Positions 43,635 through 52,608 are shown, counted from the first letter of the stretch. The stretch: 64,000 nucleotides of DNA from Paractinoplanes tereljensis (GCF_016862435.1 NZ_BOMY01000064.1:62001-126000), one strand, 5' to 3'. Notes: generated by a model not told the origin, from the sequence alone. Made by a program: numbers and translations.

Positions 43635-44359
43635 ATGAGCGAGCAGACGATTGCGCTGGTCACCGGCGCCAACAAGGGAATCGGATACGAGATCGCGGCC
43701 GGCCTCGGCGCCGCCGGTTACGTTGTCGGCGTCGGCGCCCGCGACGAACAGCGGCGCGATGAGGCGGTGGCCAAGCTGCGCGCGGACGGCGTGGACGCGT
43801 TCGGGGTCGCCCTTGATGTGACCGACGACGCCAGCGTGGCCGCCGCCGCCCGGCTGATCGACGAGCGTTTCGGTCGCCTCGACGTGCTGGTCAACAACGC
43901 CGGTGTCGCGGGAGTGTGCCGGGAGCACCCACCGCCGTCACCCCGGAGGCGTTGCGGGCGGTGCTGGAGACCAACGTGGTCGGTGTCGTCCGCGTCATCA
44001 ACACCATGCTGCCGCTGCTGCGCCAGTCGGCGCACCCCCGGATCGTCAACCGGTCCAGCCACGTCGCCTCCCTGACCCTGCAGACCACCCCGGGTGTCGA
44101 CCTAGGAGCGGCTAACGGTGCTTATACGCCGTCGAAGACGCTGCTCAACGCCGTCACCATCCAGTACGCCAAGGAACTCGCCGAAACCGACAGCAAAATC
44201 AACAACGCATGCCCCGGATACGTGGCGACCGACCTCAACGGCTTCGCCGGAACCAGCACTGCCCAGCAGGGCGCGGCCATCGCCGTGCGGCTCGCGGCAC
44301 TAGCGGACGACGGGCCGACCGGCGGCCTGTTCGACGACGACGGGACGGTTGCCTGGTGA
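43635..44359 (+). pseudogene. Short-chain dehydrogenase (carbonyl-reductase type), frameshifted
   Basis: From ATG 43635 a good SDR N-terminus (TIALVTGANKGIGYEIA, NNAGVAG) runs to about 43914. The remainder continues in another frame from VPGAPTAVTPEALRAVLETN through NGAYTPSKTLLNAV (Tyr-x3-Lys intact) to the stop at 44359. One base change near 43914 would restore the full ~241-residue protein. Either a recent pseudogene or a sequencing error; loss of its LysR partner favours real decay. Confidence 0.8.
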
Positions 44360-44383
44360 CTACCGAAAAAGGTTTCGACGCCG

Positions 44384-44761
44384 TTGACTACCCAATGGTC
44401 CGCAGCGGATCTGCGTCTTGTCAGTGCAGCCGCAGAGTTGGAGATCGCCGTCAGGCGCCCCGACGGCAGCCTGCGGCGGTGGGTGCCGATCTGGGTCGTG
44501 TGCGCCGGCGAACAGGTATACGTGCGGACCTGGCACCGTCGAGACACCGGCTGGTTCGGCCAGGCCGTGCATGCTCAGCGTGCACGCATCCGTGTGCCGG
44601 GCATGGAAGCCGACATCACCATCGAGGACATCGCCGACACGTCAGCACAAGTCACCGCCGACGTCACCCAGGCCTACCGCACCAAATACGGCCGCGGTGG
44701 TGCCGATTCCATGGTCAACGCCACCGCCGTGGCGACCACACTGCGACTCAGCCCCGAGTAG
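44384..44761 (+). CDS. DUF2255-type small protein
   Basis: 125 residues from TTG 44384 (AAGG a little upstream; start uncertain). Motifs RRPDGSLRRWVPIWVVCAGE, YVRTWHRRDTGWF and a final YRTKYGR segment match the DUF2255/flavin-reductase-like split-barrel group. Function unknown. It directly follows the broken SDR and may once have been co-transcribed with it. Confidence 0.65.
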   Translation: MTTQWSAADLRLVSAAAELEIAVRRPDGSLRRWVPIWVVCAGEQVYVRTWHRRDTGWFGQAVHAQRARIRVPGMEADITIEDIADTSAQVTADVTQAYRTKYGRGGADSMVNATAVATTLRLSPE

Positions 44762-45002
44762 CGCGGGGTCCCGACGCCCGCCCCTGTGAAAGCGCCCCCG
44801 ATACCCGCAGGGGCTGGATCGCCACCCTGACGGAGATTTAGAGCGGCGATCCCCGGTCGTCGTCGCCTCTCACCGCAAGCCTGACGCCGTCAACGACGCC
44901 AGCCCCCTGGCCAAGACCATCGAGTACGTCGTCCACCGCGGAACGGGTCGGGCGGTGGCCACACTCGCACGAGCGGCGCAGCTTGGACCAAGTCAGCCGC
45001 AG
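44762..45002. other. Intergenic region without recognised gene
   Basis: A weak inverted repeat (GCCCCTG 44780-44786, CAGGGGC 44808-44814) may end the DUF2255 transcript. A short stretch near 44860-44930 reads like a dehydrogenase or amidotransferase C-terminal scrap but is too short to assign. Confidence 0.35.
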
Positions 45003-46058
45003 TCAGCCGATCGGGATCAGCGGGGTGATGAATCGGCTCACGTCACCGCCCAGCAGGCTCGGGCGGATCATGGCGTTGATGCCGTGCGGGACGCCCGGCT
45101 CGACGGCGCTGACCTCGTCGAGCCGACGGTACTGGTCGTCGGTGAGGGTCACGTCGAGCGCGCCGAGGTAGTCGTCGAGCTGGGCCAGGGTGCGCGGCCC
45201 GACGATCGGGACCAGAGTGGCCGAGGACCGTTCACCGCGCTCGCGCAGCCAGGCCATGGACACCTGCGCGGCGCTCGCATCGGACTCTTTCGCGACCGCG
45301 AGGACGGTGTCGAGGACGGCGGTGCGCTGGGTGGTGGACTCCGGGGTCACGAAGCGGCTGGGGTCGGTCGCCCGGCCTTCGCCACCGGTGCGGTACTTGC
45401 CGGTCAGCAGGCCGCCGGACAGCGGTGACCACAGATTCACCGCCAGCCCGAGGGCTTCGGCCATCGGCAGCAGCTCACGGTCGGCGGTCCGCTCGACGAG
45501 GCTGTACTCCGTCTGGATGCCGACGATCGGCGCCCAGCCGCGCAGGTCGGCCAGGGTCGCCGCGGCGGAGACCTGCCACGCCGGGAAGTTCGACAGTCCG
45601 ATGTGGTGGACCTTCCCGGAGCGGACCAGGTCGTCCATCCCGCGGACGATCTCGTCCATCGGCGTGACGCCGTCGGGGAAGTGGACGAACAGCAGGTCCA
45701 GGTGGTCGGTCCGCAGCCGTTTCAGGCTCGCCTCCACCGAGGACACGAGGTTCTTGCGCCCGCTGCCGGTCAGCGAGACGTGCGGCTGCGTGGTGTCACT
45801 CGCGGCGTACTTGGTCGAGACGACGAAGTGGTCCCGGTCGGTGGTCAGCAGGTCGCCGAGGATCGTCTCGGACTCTCCGGCCTGGTACATGCCCGCGGTG
45901 TCCAGCAGGGTGCCGCCGGCCTCGGCGAACCGGTCGAAGATGGTGCGGGCGGCCGCGGCGTCGGTGCCGCTGGCCCAGGCCGTTCCGAAGTTGCCCGTGC
46001 CGAGCGCGTACTCGGAGACCCGCAGGCCCGAGCGCCGTCCGAAGGTCGTGTAGCGCAT
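45003..46058 (-). CDS. Aldo/keto reductase
   Basis: 351 residues from ATG 46058. AKR TIM barrel: GTGNFGTAW, catalytic Asp/Tyr in LLDTAGMYQAGESE, Lys in VVSTKYAA, His in HLDLLFVHFPD, and the NADPH region LVPIVGPRTLAQLDDYLGAL. Substrate unknown. It follows the saccharopine-dehydrogenase-like gene by 13 bases, so both belong to one operon controlled by the TetR palindrome at 47068. Confidence 0.93.
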   Translation of the reverse strand: MRYTTFGRRSGLRVSEYALGTGNFGTAWASGTDAAAARTIFDRFAEAGGTLLDTAGMYQAGESETILGDLLTTDRDHFVVSTKYAASDTTQPHVSLTGSGRKNLVSSVEASLKRLRTDHLDLLFVHFPDGVTPMDEIVRGMDDLVRSGKVHHIGLSNFPAWQVSAAATLADLRGWAPIVGIQTEYSLVERTADRELLPMAEALGLAVNLWSPLSGGLLTGKYRTGGEGRATDPSRFVTPESTTQRTAVLDTVLAVAKESDASAAQVSMAWLRERGERSSATLVPIVGPRTLAQLDDYLGALDVTLTDDQYRRLDEVSAVEPGVPHGINAMIRPSLLGGDVSRFITPLIPIG

Positions 46059-46071
46059 GCGAGTGTCCCTC

Positions 46072-47052
46072 TCAGAGGTCGGTGATCTTGCTGTCGGCGA
46101 TGCTGGTGGCGAATCCCCGGCCGAACGCCGAGGACGGCGTCCGGAAGCCGGCGGAGTGCTGCCCGGCGAGCACACGGCGAGCGGCCTCGACGGCAGAGAG
46201 CTGGGTGTACGTGTAGCCGGTCGGGGTTTCGATGATCGAGCGGACGACGGTTCCGTCCGCGTCGGTGACTTCGGCTAGCGCCCAGTAACGGCCCTCGAGA
46301 CGCTCGGCGGCGGTCGGCCCCTCCGGCAGCTCGGCGCCGGGGGCGGGAATGGCGCCGTCCGAGCGCATGAAGACCTCGACATCGCGGAGCCCGGTGGAGT
46401 GCACGGCGGTGATCAGGTCGCCCATCGGTACGGGAACGCAATCCTCGGGGCCGGCCCCGAAGTCGAAGGCCGCGGGCGCCGTGTCGGCCTTGCGCACCAG
46501 TTGCCCGCCGGCGCGCACCAGCCCGATCAGGTCGGCGATCCCGGCGGAGCTCGCGACCGAGCCGCGGGAAAACCCGCCGGTCACCTTGAGGGCCACGCGG
46601 AGCGCCACCGGTTCTTTCGTCCGGCCGGCCGCGTGCACGGCGACCGCGTCGCTCGGCACGACGTCCCAGCCGACGCCCGGCACGAGCATCACCCCGGCCT
46701 CCGCCGCGGCCGCAGACCGCTCCTCGGCCAGGGCGAAGGTCGCGAACTCGGCGGTCGTGTCGAGATAGTGCACGCCTTCCGCAATGCACGCGTCGATGAG
46801 CCGCTCGGCGGTCGCGCTGAACGGACCAGCGACGTTCAGCAGGACCCGGGCGCCGCGCAGCTCCTCCCGCACGGTAGCGGGGTCGTCCAGCGCGAAGGTC
46901 CGGCCAGGGACGCCGAGGCGCTCAGCCAGCGCCTCGACCTTGCTCCGGTCACGACCCGCGACAGCGAAGTCGAGCCCGGCGCGAGCGGCCTCCTCGGCGA
47001 TCAGCCGCCCCGTGTAACCGGTGGCGCCGTAGATGAGAAGCATCGTTTCCAT
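46072..47052 (-). CDS. Saccharopine dehydrogenase-like NAD(P)-binding protein
   Basis: 326 residues; ATG at 47052 or 47043. Rossmann motif IYGATGYTGRLIAEEAARAG, AGRDRSKVEALAERLG and LLNVAGPFSATAERLIDAC define the Sacchrp_dh_NADP group, which includes trans-acting enoyl reductases. First gene of a two-gene oxidoreductase operon, divergent from TetR at 47163. Confidence 0.88.
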   Translation of the reverse strand: METMLLIYGATGYTGRLIAEEAARAGLDFAVAGRDRSKVEALAERLGVPGRTFALDDPATVREELRGARVLLNVAGPFSATAERLIDACIAEGVHYLDTTAEFATFALAEERSAAAAEAGVMLVPGVGWDVVPSDAVAVHAAGRTKEPVALRVALKVTGGFSRGSVASSAGIADLIGLVRAGGQLVRKADTAPAAFDFGAGPEDCVPVPMGDLITAVHSTGLRDVEVFMRSDGAIPAPGAELPEGPTAAERLEGRYWALAEVTDADGTVVRSIIETPTGYTYTQLSAVEAARRVLAGQHSAGFRTPSSAFGRGFATSIADSKITDL

Positions 47053-47067
47053 GGACCGAACGTAGCA

Positions 47068-47090
47068 GAACGGAGAGGTGCTCTCCGTTC
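47068..47090. promoter_or_regulatory. Perfect 10-bp inverted repeat, TetR operator
   Basis: GAACGGAGAG and CTCTCCGTTC flank GTG. It lies 16 bases before the oxidoreductase start and 73 before the TetR start. A nearby echo (GTTCGGAGTGAG) may be a second half-site. Confidence 0.8.
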
Positions 47091-47162
47091 GGAGTGAGAT
47101 AGTCCATCCGGAGCGACTTGGTCCGTCGGGAGGGATAACGTCCGCTGAGCTAGGATTGGCTA

Positions 47163-47774
47163 ATGGTGAATGCGGTGACCGACGAGGCGCCCAAGGAGCG
47201 AGCGGATTCACGGCGCAAGCGCCTGCGTCTGATCGAGGCGGCCCGCTCGGCGATCGCCGAGCACGGGCTCCAGGCGTCGACGACCGACATCACCGAACGC
47301 GCCGAGGTCGGGGTCGGCACGCTCTACCGGCGGTTCGGCTCGAAGGAGGCGCTGGTCGCCGATGTGCTGATCGACGGCCTGGCGGAGATCCAGGCGTGGG
47401 CCGACGCCGCCCTGGACGATCCCGACCCCTGGGCCGGCCTGTCCGGCTTCCTCTACGCCTTCACCGAAGCACAACTGGCCAATCTCGGGCTGGCCGAGTT
47501 CACCAGCGGCCAGGCACGCGAGCTTCCGCCGGAGGTGGCCGAGCATGGTTCGAAGCTCGCGGCCGCCATCGACCGGCTGGTACGCCGGGCGCAGGAGCAC
47601 GGCACCTTGCGGGTCGACGTGACCTGGCGGGACCTGGTGCTGATCTCGATCGCCCCGATCGGCGGCGAGGAGTGCCTCGGTGCCACCCGGGGCGAGGGTC
47701 AGTGGCGGCGGACGATCGCCATCGCGCTCGACGGGCTCCGGGGGCCGGCGACGAGCACCCTGCCCCCGGAATGA
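47163..47774 (+). CDS. TetR-family regulator
   Basis: 203 residues from ATG 47163. HTH: ASTTDITERAEVGVGTLYRRFGSKEALV. The C-terminal domain resembles the SbtR-type group. It is predicted to bind the 47068 palindrome and control the divergent two-gene oxidoreductase operon. Its end faces the convergent SDR at 47784. Confidence 0.92.
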   Translation: MVNAVTDEAPKERADSRRKRLRLIEAARSAIAEHGLQASTTDITERAEVGVGTLYRRFGSKEALVADVLIDGLAEIQAWADAALDDPDPWAGLSGFLYAFTEAQLANLGLAEFTSGQARELPPEVAEHGSKLAAAIDRLVRRAQEHGTLRVDVTWRDLVLISIAPIGGEECLGATRGEGQWRRTIAIALDGLRGPATSTLPPE

Positions 47775-47783
47775 ACCCAGGCG

Positions 47784-48509
47784 TCACCGCTGCGCGGTGG
47801 GCCGCACGATCAGTTCGCTGACATCCACATTCGCGGGCTGGGCGATCGCGTAACCGATCGCGTCCGCGACCGCCGACGCGGGGATCGCGAGCTCGTCGGA
47901 GGCCGCCTGCACCGCGGCCCGGACGTCCGGGTCACCGCCCCGGTCGGTCAGTTCCGACCGGGTGAAGCCCGGGCTGACCACAGTTACCCGCACGTCGGTG
48001 TTCTCCTGGCGCAGCCCTTCCGAGACGGCCCGCACCGCGAACTTGGTCGCGCAGTACACCGCCGCCGTGGGGTCGACCCGGTACGCCGAGGTGGAGGCGA
48101 CGTTGACGATGTGCCCGTACCCTTGCGCCCGCATGATCGGCAGCACCGACGCAATGCCGTGCAGCGTCCCGCGCAGGTTGACGTCGATCATCTGGTTCCA
48201 GTCCTCGACGCGTAGCGCGTCCAGGGTCGACAGGGGCATGACCCCGGCGTTGTTGACCAGCACGTCGATGCGACCGTGCCGGTCGTGGGCGCCCGCGGTG
48301 AACGCGCGGAAGCTCTCCAGATCGGTGACGTCGAGCTCCTGGAACTCGGCCGCACCCCCGGCCGCGATCAGCTCCTCGGCCAGGGCCTTGAGCCGGTCAA
48401 TACGGCGGGCCCCGAGCACGACCTGATGGCCGTCGGCGGCGAGCCGCCGAGCGGTCGCCTCACCAATTCCGCTGCTGGCACCGGTGATGAGAATGACTTT
48501 GATCGACAC
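47784..48509 (-). CDS. Short-chain dehydrogenase/reductase
   Basis: 241 residues from GTG 48509 (GGGGGAG upstream). TGASSGIGEATA, LGARRIDRL, NNAGVMPLSTLD, catalytic Ser in VASTSAYRVDPTAAVYCATK with Tyr-x3-Lys. Close to the YdfG/NADP-dependent group with broad hydroxy-acid or aldehyde specificity. Separated from the LtrA gene upstream by a strong hairpin. Confidence 0.93.
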   Translation of the reverse strand: MSIKVILITGASSGIGEATARRLAADGHQVVLGARRIDRLKALAEELIAAGGAAEFQELDVTDLESFRAFTAGAHDRHGRIDVLVNNAGVMPLSTLDALRVEDWNQMIDVNLRGTLHGIASVLPIMRAQGYGHIVNVASTSAYRVDPTAAVYCATKFAVRAVSEGLRQENTDVRVTVVSPGFTRSELTDRGGDPDVRAAVQAASDELAIPASAVADAIGYAIAQPANVDVSELIVRPTAQR

Positions 48510-48593
48510 GACTACTCCCCCAGGTCTCGGCACGGCGACCCGTTCCGGCCACCGCAACAGAGTTTGTGGCGCGCTACCGGCGCGGAGAAGGCC

Positions 48594-48628
48594 GTCACTT
48601 CCTGGGTGTGAGGCGCCCAGGAAGTGAC
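48594..48628 (-). terminator. Perfect 13-bp hairpin covering the LtrA gene stop
   Basis: GTCACTTCCTGGG pairs with CCCAGGAAGTGAC around nine bases, starting at the stop codon region of the LtrA gene, so the last codons are part of the stem. Its left arm repeats at 49851. Confidence 0.75.
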
Positions 48629-49773
48629 AGCCGTGACGCCCAAGGCATCGCCGGGCAGAGCCCGATCACGACCGCCAGGAGCAGTCCCGCCACGATCGGC
48701 ATCGCGGCCAGGGCGGGTACCGAGATCGCCGCCAGCAGCGCGGCAACCCAGCGCGCCGCCGTCGCGCGGCCGGTCATGCTGCGCTCGTACAGCGCGGTGA
48801 TGGCCAGGTAGACGGCGAGGCCGCCGCCCAGGGTGGCGGCGCCGAAGCCCCCGAGCGCACCGCCGGTCTCGGCCCCGTGCAACGCCGTCGCCAGGCCGAC
48901 CGCGACCAGCAGGATGCCACCGACGATCCCGGCGTGCAGATAGGTGCCGGCCGTGGCCAGCGACGCCCGGCTCTCCCCCGCCCGGCCGGCCACCGCGCGC
49001 TGGGCGGCCTGCGCGAGGTGCGGGAAGTAGGTCCACCACATGGCCACGGCCAGCCCGACGGCGAGCAGCGCCGCGGTCAGGACGCCCGCGTCGAGGCGGT
49101 GCGCGCCGGCACCGGAGCCGATCGAGATGATGGACTCGCCCAGCGCCAGGATCACCACGAGCTGGTGACGTTCGGCGAAGTGACCGGCGGACGGCAGCCG
49201 CCAGGCCCCGCCCCGCGAGGTGATACGGATGGTCACCCCTTCGACCACGACGGCGGCGAGCCACAGCACGAGCTGCGCGGTGCCGCCGATCAGCGCTCCG
49301 GCGAGCAGGGCGACGGACACCGGAAGCAAGGTCGTGCCCATGGTGCGGACGACCTGCCGGCGGAGCCGGGCGTCGGTACCCGCCGCGGCGAACGTGACAG
49401 CGGTGTAGATGACGGAGACCAGGATGAAGCCCACGGCGAAGACCAAGGGGCCGACGAGGCGGTGGAAGGCCTCCGGGATGGCGAGGGCCAGCATGAACAC
49501 CAACACGATCGCGGCCAGGGTGCCCAGCCGGCCGATGCCTCGTCCGACATGCATCTGATTGGCCAGCCACGCGTAGGACGCCCACGACCACCACAGGACG
49601 CCGAAGACGGCGAGCGCCCGCAACACGCCCAGCAGGCTCGCGTCCTCGACCGCCAAGTGGGTCACCTCGGTGAAGGCGAACACGTAGATGACGTCGAAGA
49701 AAAGCTCGAGCGGCGTGGCCCGATGGTCCTCCGAAGGCGCCGTCCGTACTGGTGATGCTGTCCGGCTGTGCAC
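48595..49773 (-). CDS. Low-temperature-requirement A (LtrA) family membrane protein
   Basis: 392 residues from GTG 49773. The N-terminal signature is TPLELFFDVIYVFAFTEVTHL, then about 11-12 helices with AERHQLVVILALGESII and MWWTYFPH, all typical of LtrA. Biochemical function unknown in the family. The gene is bracketed by related repeats (48585 and 49838). Divergent from the NTF2-like gene at 49921. Confidence 0.88.
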   Translation of the reverse strand: MHSRTASPVRTAPSEDHRATPLELFFDVIYVFAFTEVTHLAVEDASLLGVLRALAVFGVLWWSWASYAWLANQMHVGRGIGRLGTLAAIVLVFMLALAIPEAFHRLVGPLVFAVGFILVSVIYTAVTFAAAGTDARLRRQVVRTMGTTLLPVSVALLAGALIGGTAQLVLWLAAVVVEGVTIRITSRGGAWRLPSAGHFAERHQLVVILALGESIISIGSGAGAHRLDAGVLTAALLAVGLAVAMWWTYFPHLAQAAQRAVAGRAGESRASLATAGTYLHAGIVGGILLVAVGLATALHGAETGGALGGFGAATLGGGLAVYLAITALYERSMTGRATAARWVAALLAAISVPALAAMPIVAGLLLAVVIGLCPAMPWASRLSLPGRLTPRK

Positions 49774-49837
49774 GATGCCCGTACCCCTCAGCAGTTGTCG
49801 TATGGCCCGGCCGAGTGTGGGCAGCGGGAAGGACCGG

Positions 49838-49876
49838 CAGAAGGCCACGGCTTCCTGGGTGCCGCGCACCCGGGAA
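49838..49876. repeat. Inverted repeat upstream of LtrA, related to its terminator
   Basis: CTTCCTGGGTGC and GCACCCGGGAAG (11/12 pairing, spacer CGC) at 49851-49877. With its left flank (from 49838) it is 19/24 identical to 48585-48608 at the other end of the LtrA gene. So LtrA lies between direct repeats about 1.25 kb apart. Confidence 0.55.
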
Positions 49877-49920
49877 GACACGACCTTCTCCGTTCGCCGC
49901 ACCAGCGCCAGGCTCAGCTC

Positions 49921-50283
49921 ATGAGGATTTCTGAGAAGCAGGCAGCGGACTGGGTCGCCGGATATGTCAAGGCCTGGAAGAGCACCGACCCGGCGGACAT
50001 CGCCGCCGTCTTCGCCGAGGACGCGGAGTCCCACGAGTGGCCCTACGACACCGCGTGGATCGGCCTGGATGCCATCGTGACGGGCTGGCAGTCACGGCAG
50101 GACTGGCAGAAGGGCGGCTGGACCTTCGACTGGGAGCTGCTCGCGATCAACGGCGACACGTTCGCGGTCAAGGGCGTCGGCGCCTACCGGGAGCTGGGGA
50201 ACTTCGACAACCTGTGGGTCGTCACCTTGAACGAGGCCGGCAAGTGCGTGGTGCTCCGTATGTGGAACAACGAGATCAAGTAG
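49921..50283 (+). CDS. NTF2/SnoaL-like protein
   Basis: 120 residues from ATG 49921. Helix ISEKQAADWVAGYVKAWKS, then AAVFAEDAESHEWPYDTAW and a beta-sheet half ending VVLRMWNNEIK: a standard single-domain NTF2-like fold. Enzymatic or binding role unknown. Two bases separate it from the AlkD-like gene, so the two are probably one transcript. Confidence 0.82.
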   Translation: MRISEKQAADWVAGYVKAWKSTDPADIAAVFAEDAESHEWPYDTAWIGLDAIVTGWQSRQDWQKGGWTFDWELLAINGDTFAVKGVGAYRELGNFDNLWVVTLNEAGKCVVLRMWNNEIK

Positions 50284-50285
50284 CC

Positions 50286-51065
50286 ATGGCCGGTTACGCG
50301 GACGATCTCCTCGGCACCCACACTGTCCGGGAGCTCGTCGCGGCCTTCAGTGCCGTCGCGCCCGGGTTGTCGCTGCGCACGCTCGCCGCGACAGCCCGGA
50401 CGGCCGGGTCCGGGACCCTGCGCGCGCGCAGCGATCTGCTGCGGCGTGCGCTGCTGGCCGACCTGCCTTGCACGTACGCCGGCCTGGCCGCTCCCGTCCG
50501 CGCTGCGTACCACTCCCCCGTGCTGTTCCGCGGCTGGATGCTGTTGCCGGTCACGACGGCCGTCGCCGCGCGCGCCCGCGGTGACGGCAGCAGCCGGGCG
50601 TACGCCGACGCGATGTCTCTGCTCGGCGAGATCACCGGAAGGTTCACCTCGGAGTTCGCGGTGCGCCCGTTGCTGGTTCACGACCTGCGCCACGGGTTGC
50701 GGATCGCGCAGGACTGGGCGCGCTCTCCGGACGAGGATCTGCGCCGGCTCGCGGTGGCCGGCACCCGCCCGCACCTGCCGTGGGCGCAGCGGGTGCCGGC
50801 GATCCTGGCCGGCCCGCACAGCACCGTGCCGATCCTCGAGCTGCTGCACCGCGACCGGAGCGAGTACGTACGCCGGGCCGTCGCCGACCATCTGGCCGAT
50901 CTGGCCCGCCAGGATCCGCACCTGGCTCTGCGAACCGCGGACCGCTGGCTCACGATCCCGGACGACGACCTGCACCGCCTGGTGGCACGAGGGCTCAGGC
51001 GCCTGGTGCGGCAAGGTCACCCGGAGGCATGCCGGCTCGCCGGCGTCCCGAGCGCTCCCAGGTAG
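50286..51065 (+). CDS. AlkC/AlkD-like HEAT-repeat DNA-alkylation repair protein
   Basis: 259 residues from ATG 50286. HEAT-like helical repeats with ITGRFTSEFAVRPLLVHDL, LRRLAVAGTRPHLPWAQRVPAI, SEYVRRAVADHLADLARQDP and a final AxRWL helix, the pattern of AlkC/AlkD glycosylase-like proteins. They remove alkylated bases with an Asp/Trp/Arg pocket, which I cannot confirm here. The 3' end overlaps the convergent XRE gene by 49 bases. Confidence 0.75.
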   Translation: MAGYADDLLGTHTVRELVAAFSAVAPGLSLRTLAATARTAGSGTLRARSDLLRRALLADLPCTYAGLAAPVRAAYHSPVLFRGWMLLPVTTAVAARARGDGSSRAYADAMSLLGEITGRFTSEFAVRPLLVHDLRHGLRIAQDWARSPDEDLRRLAVAGTRPHLPWAQRVPAILAGPHSTVPILELLHRDRSEYVRRAVADHLADLARQDPHLALRTADRWLTIPDDDLHRLVARGLRRLVRQGHPEACRLAGVPSAPR

Positions 51066-51853
51066 GTCAGGGCCTGCTCGCTGCGGCTGCCGGGCTCCGC
51101 CGTGCCCACCTGCAACTGCTGGCCGGGCGCGTCGCGTACGTCGAAGGTCTGGTAGGTGAGATCGACGCGACCGGCTTGGGGATGGTGGAAGGTCTTGTCA
51201 GTACGCAGCAGCGCGCCGACACCCTGCCGGCCCCAGCGCTGAGTGAACTCGCTGCAGTCGACCAGATCGTCCAGCACCGCCAGAATGTCCGGGTCGTCCG
51301 GGAACAGGCCTGCATTGAGACGCAGTGCGTGCACCACGGCGTCGGCAGCCGAGGGCCAGTCGTCGAAGAACGTACGGGCCTGCGGGTCGAGGAACACCAC
51401 CCGGACCATGCTGGGCCGATCGCCGAACGGGGCCAGCAGCGCCGCGCCGAGCGGGTTGGCCGCCAGCACGTCGAAGGCCGGCCCGAAGACGTACGCGGCC
51501 GCTCGGGGAAACCCGCCCATCAGGGTCAGCAGAGTCGGGTGGACGTGATCACCGGTTGCCGTCGGCGTGAGCCCTGGATTCAGCCCGGCCAGCCGGTAAA
51601 GGTGTCCGCGGGTGTCCGGGTCGAACCGGAAAGCCCGCGCGATCGCGTCGAGGATTTGCGGCGAAGGATTGCGTTCGCGGCCCTGTTCCAGCCGGGCGTA
51701 ATAGTCGGCGCTCACCCCGGCCAGCACGGCGACCTCCTCACGCCGCAGACCCGGCACCCGGCGATCGCCGCCCACGAGCAGGCCGGTGTCGGCCGGGTCG
51801 ACCTGCGCCCGGCGGGCCCGCAGAAACTGCCCGAGCGGGCTCGCATGTGCCAT
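51017..51853 (-). CDS. XRE-family regulator with MmyB-like ligand domain
   Basis: 278 residues from ATG 51853. HTH_31: VPGLRREEVAVLAGVSADYYARLEQGRERNPS, then a MmyB-like PAS-type domain (AAYVFGPAFDVLAANPLGAAL, and the FDVRD region near the end). Common actinobacterial regulator class, often next to oxidoreductases. The next gene upstream is mobile-element debris, so its target is not evident. Confidence 0.9.
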   Translation of the reverse strand: MAHASPLGQFLRARRAQVDPADTGLLVGGDRRVPGLRREEVAVLAGVSADYYARLEQGRERNPSPQILDAIARAFRFDPDTRGHLYRLAGLNPGLTPTATGDHVHPTLLTLMGGFPRAAAYVFGPAFDVLAANPLGAALLAPFGDRPSMVRVVFLDPQARTFFDDWPSAADAVVHALRLNAGLFPDDPDILAVLDDLVDCSEFTQRWGRQGVGALLRTDKTFHHPQAGRVDLTYQTFDVRDAPGQQLQVGTAEPGSRSEQALTYLGALGTPASRHASG

Positions 51854-51920
51854 GCGGTGAGCCTAAGGAAGATCCGCGCCGCCTGCCAGGGTGTCGCACA
51901 CCCCGGCAGTGTTGGTCACA

Positions 51921-52330
51921 TCAGCCGAGCTGCATGCACCCGGTCAGCAGCAGATTCCCGATCTCTGACAGGCGGGCACCAGTGTTGTAGTACAGCCGGA
52001 TCAGCGCCTCGTCCCGCAATGCCATGAACGTCTTGCCTTTGGTGGAGTCGAGCAGTTTCTTGGTGTCGTCGTCGCCCATGATCGGCACGAGTTTCTGCTT
52101 GTTCAGAGCGGTCGAAGCCGACCGGGTTTCGATCATCCAGGCCTGGAACGATTCGATGTGCACCTTCGTCACCAGGGTCGGGTCCTGGGCTGCGTCGTCG
52201 GCGTCCGGATCCGGTGATTCGTCGGCCAGATACTTCGCCAATTGGGCGGCGGCCAAGAGGTAGTTGTAGCGGGTTGTCTCCGGGTGACTTCCGGCCCGCA
52301 GCGTGCGGTCCCAGTCGCGCCGGAAGGGGT
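51921..52330 (-). pseudogene. Tyrosine recombinase (phage integrase) fragment
   Basis: The frame shows the N-terminal SAM-like core-binding domain (WDRTLRAGSHPETTRYNYLL, AAAQLAKYLADES), then a shortened linker and the start of the catalytic domain with the first Arg in LIRLYYNTGARLSEI. It stops soon after; the H-x-x-R box and catalytic Tyr are missing. A dead integrase. Confidence 0.75.
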
Positions 52331-52333
52331 CCT

Positions 52334-52444
52334 CGCAAACGCCACATCATCGTCGACACCAACGGACACCTCATCAGCGTGCACGCCACCCCCGCGAACG
52401 CCCCGACACCACCGGCGCCGGCCCCTGCCCGACCACGCCGCTGA
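52334..52444 (+). mobile_element. IS5-family transposase fragment
   Basis: RKRHIIVDTNGHLISVHATP followed by AN is the central DDE-region motif of IS5-type transposases (K/R-R-H-x-x-V-D-T-x-G). The frame then changes and ends. It abuts the integrase fragment, marking a mobile-element insertion scar. No terminal repeats or target duplication were found. Confidence 0.65.
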
Positions 52445-52608
52445 ACACGGCCTCCGCCACGTCTGGCCGACCATCCGCGTACGCGGCGGCCTCGGCGGAG
52501 CGTCACGCACCTCCAAGGTCTTTCGGCTGGACGACGTGAAGCTTCCGTAAATCGGCGTCTTTCGTCGTTACCGTGCGACGGCGCCCCACCGTTGACCGGG
52601 GCGGGCGA
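52445..52608. other. Intergenic remnant
   Basis: Short unassigned frames only (a plus-strand frame ends at 52550). Probably more of the insertion scar. Confidence 0.3.
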
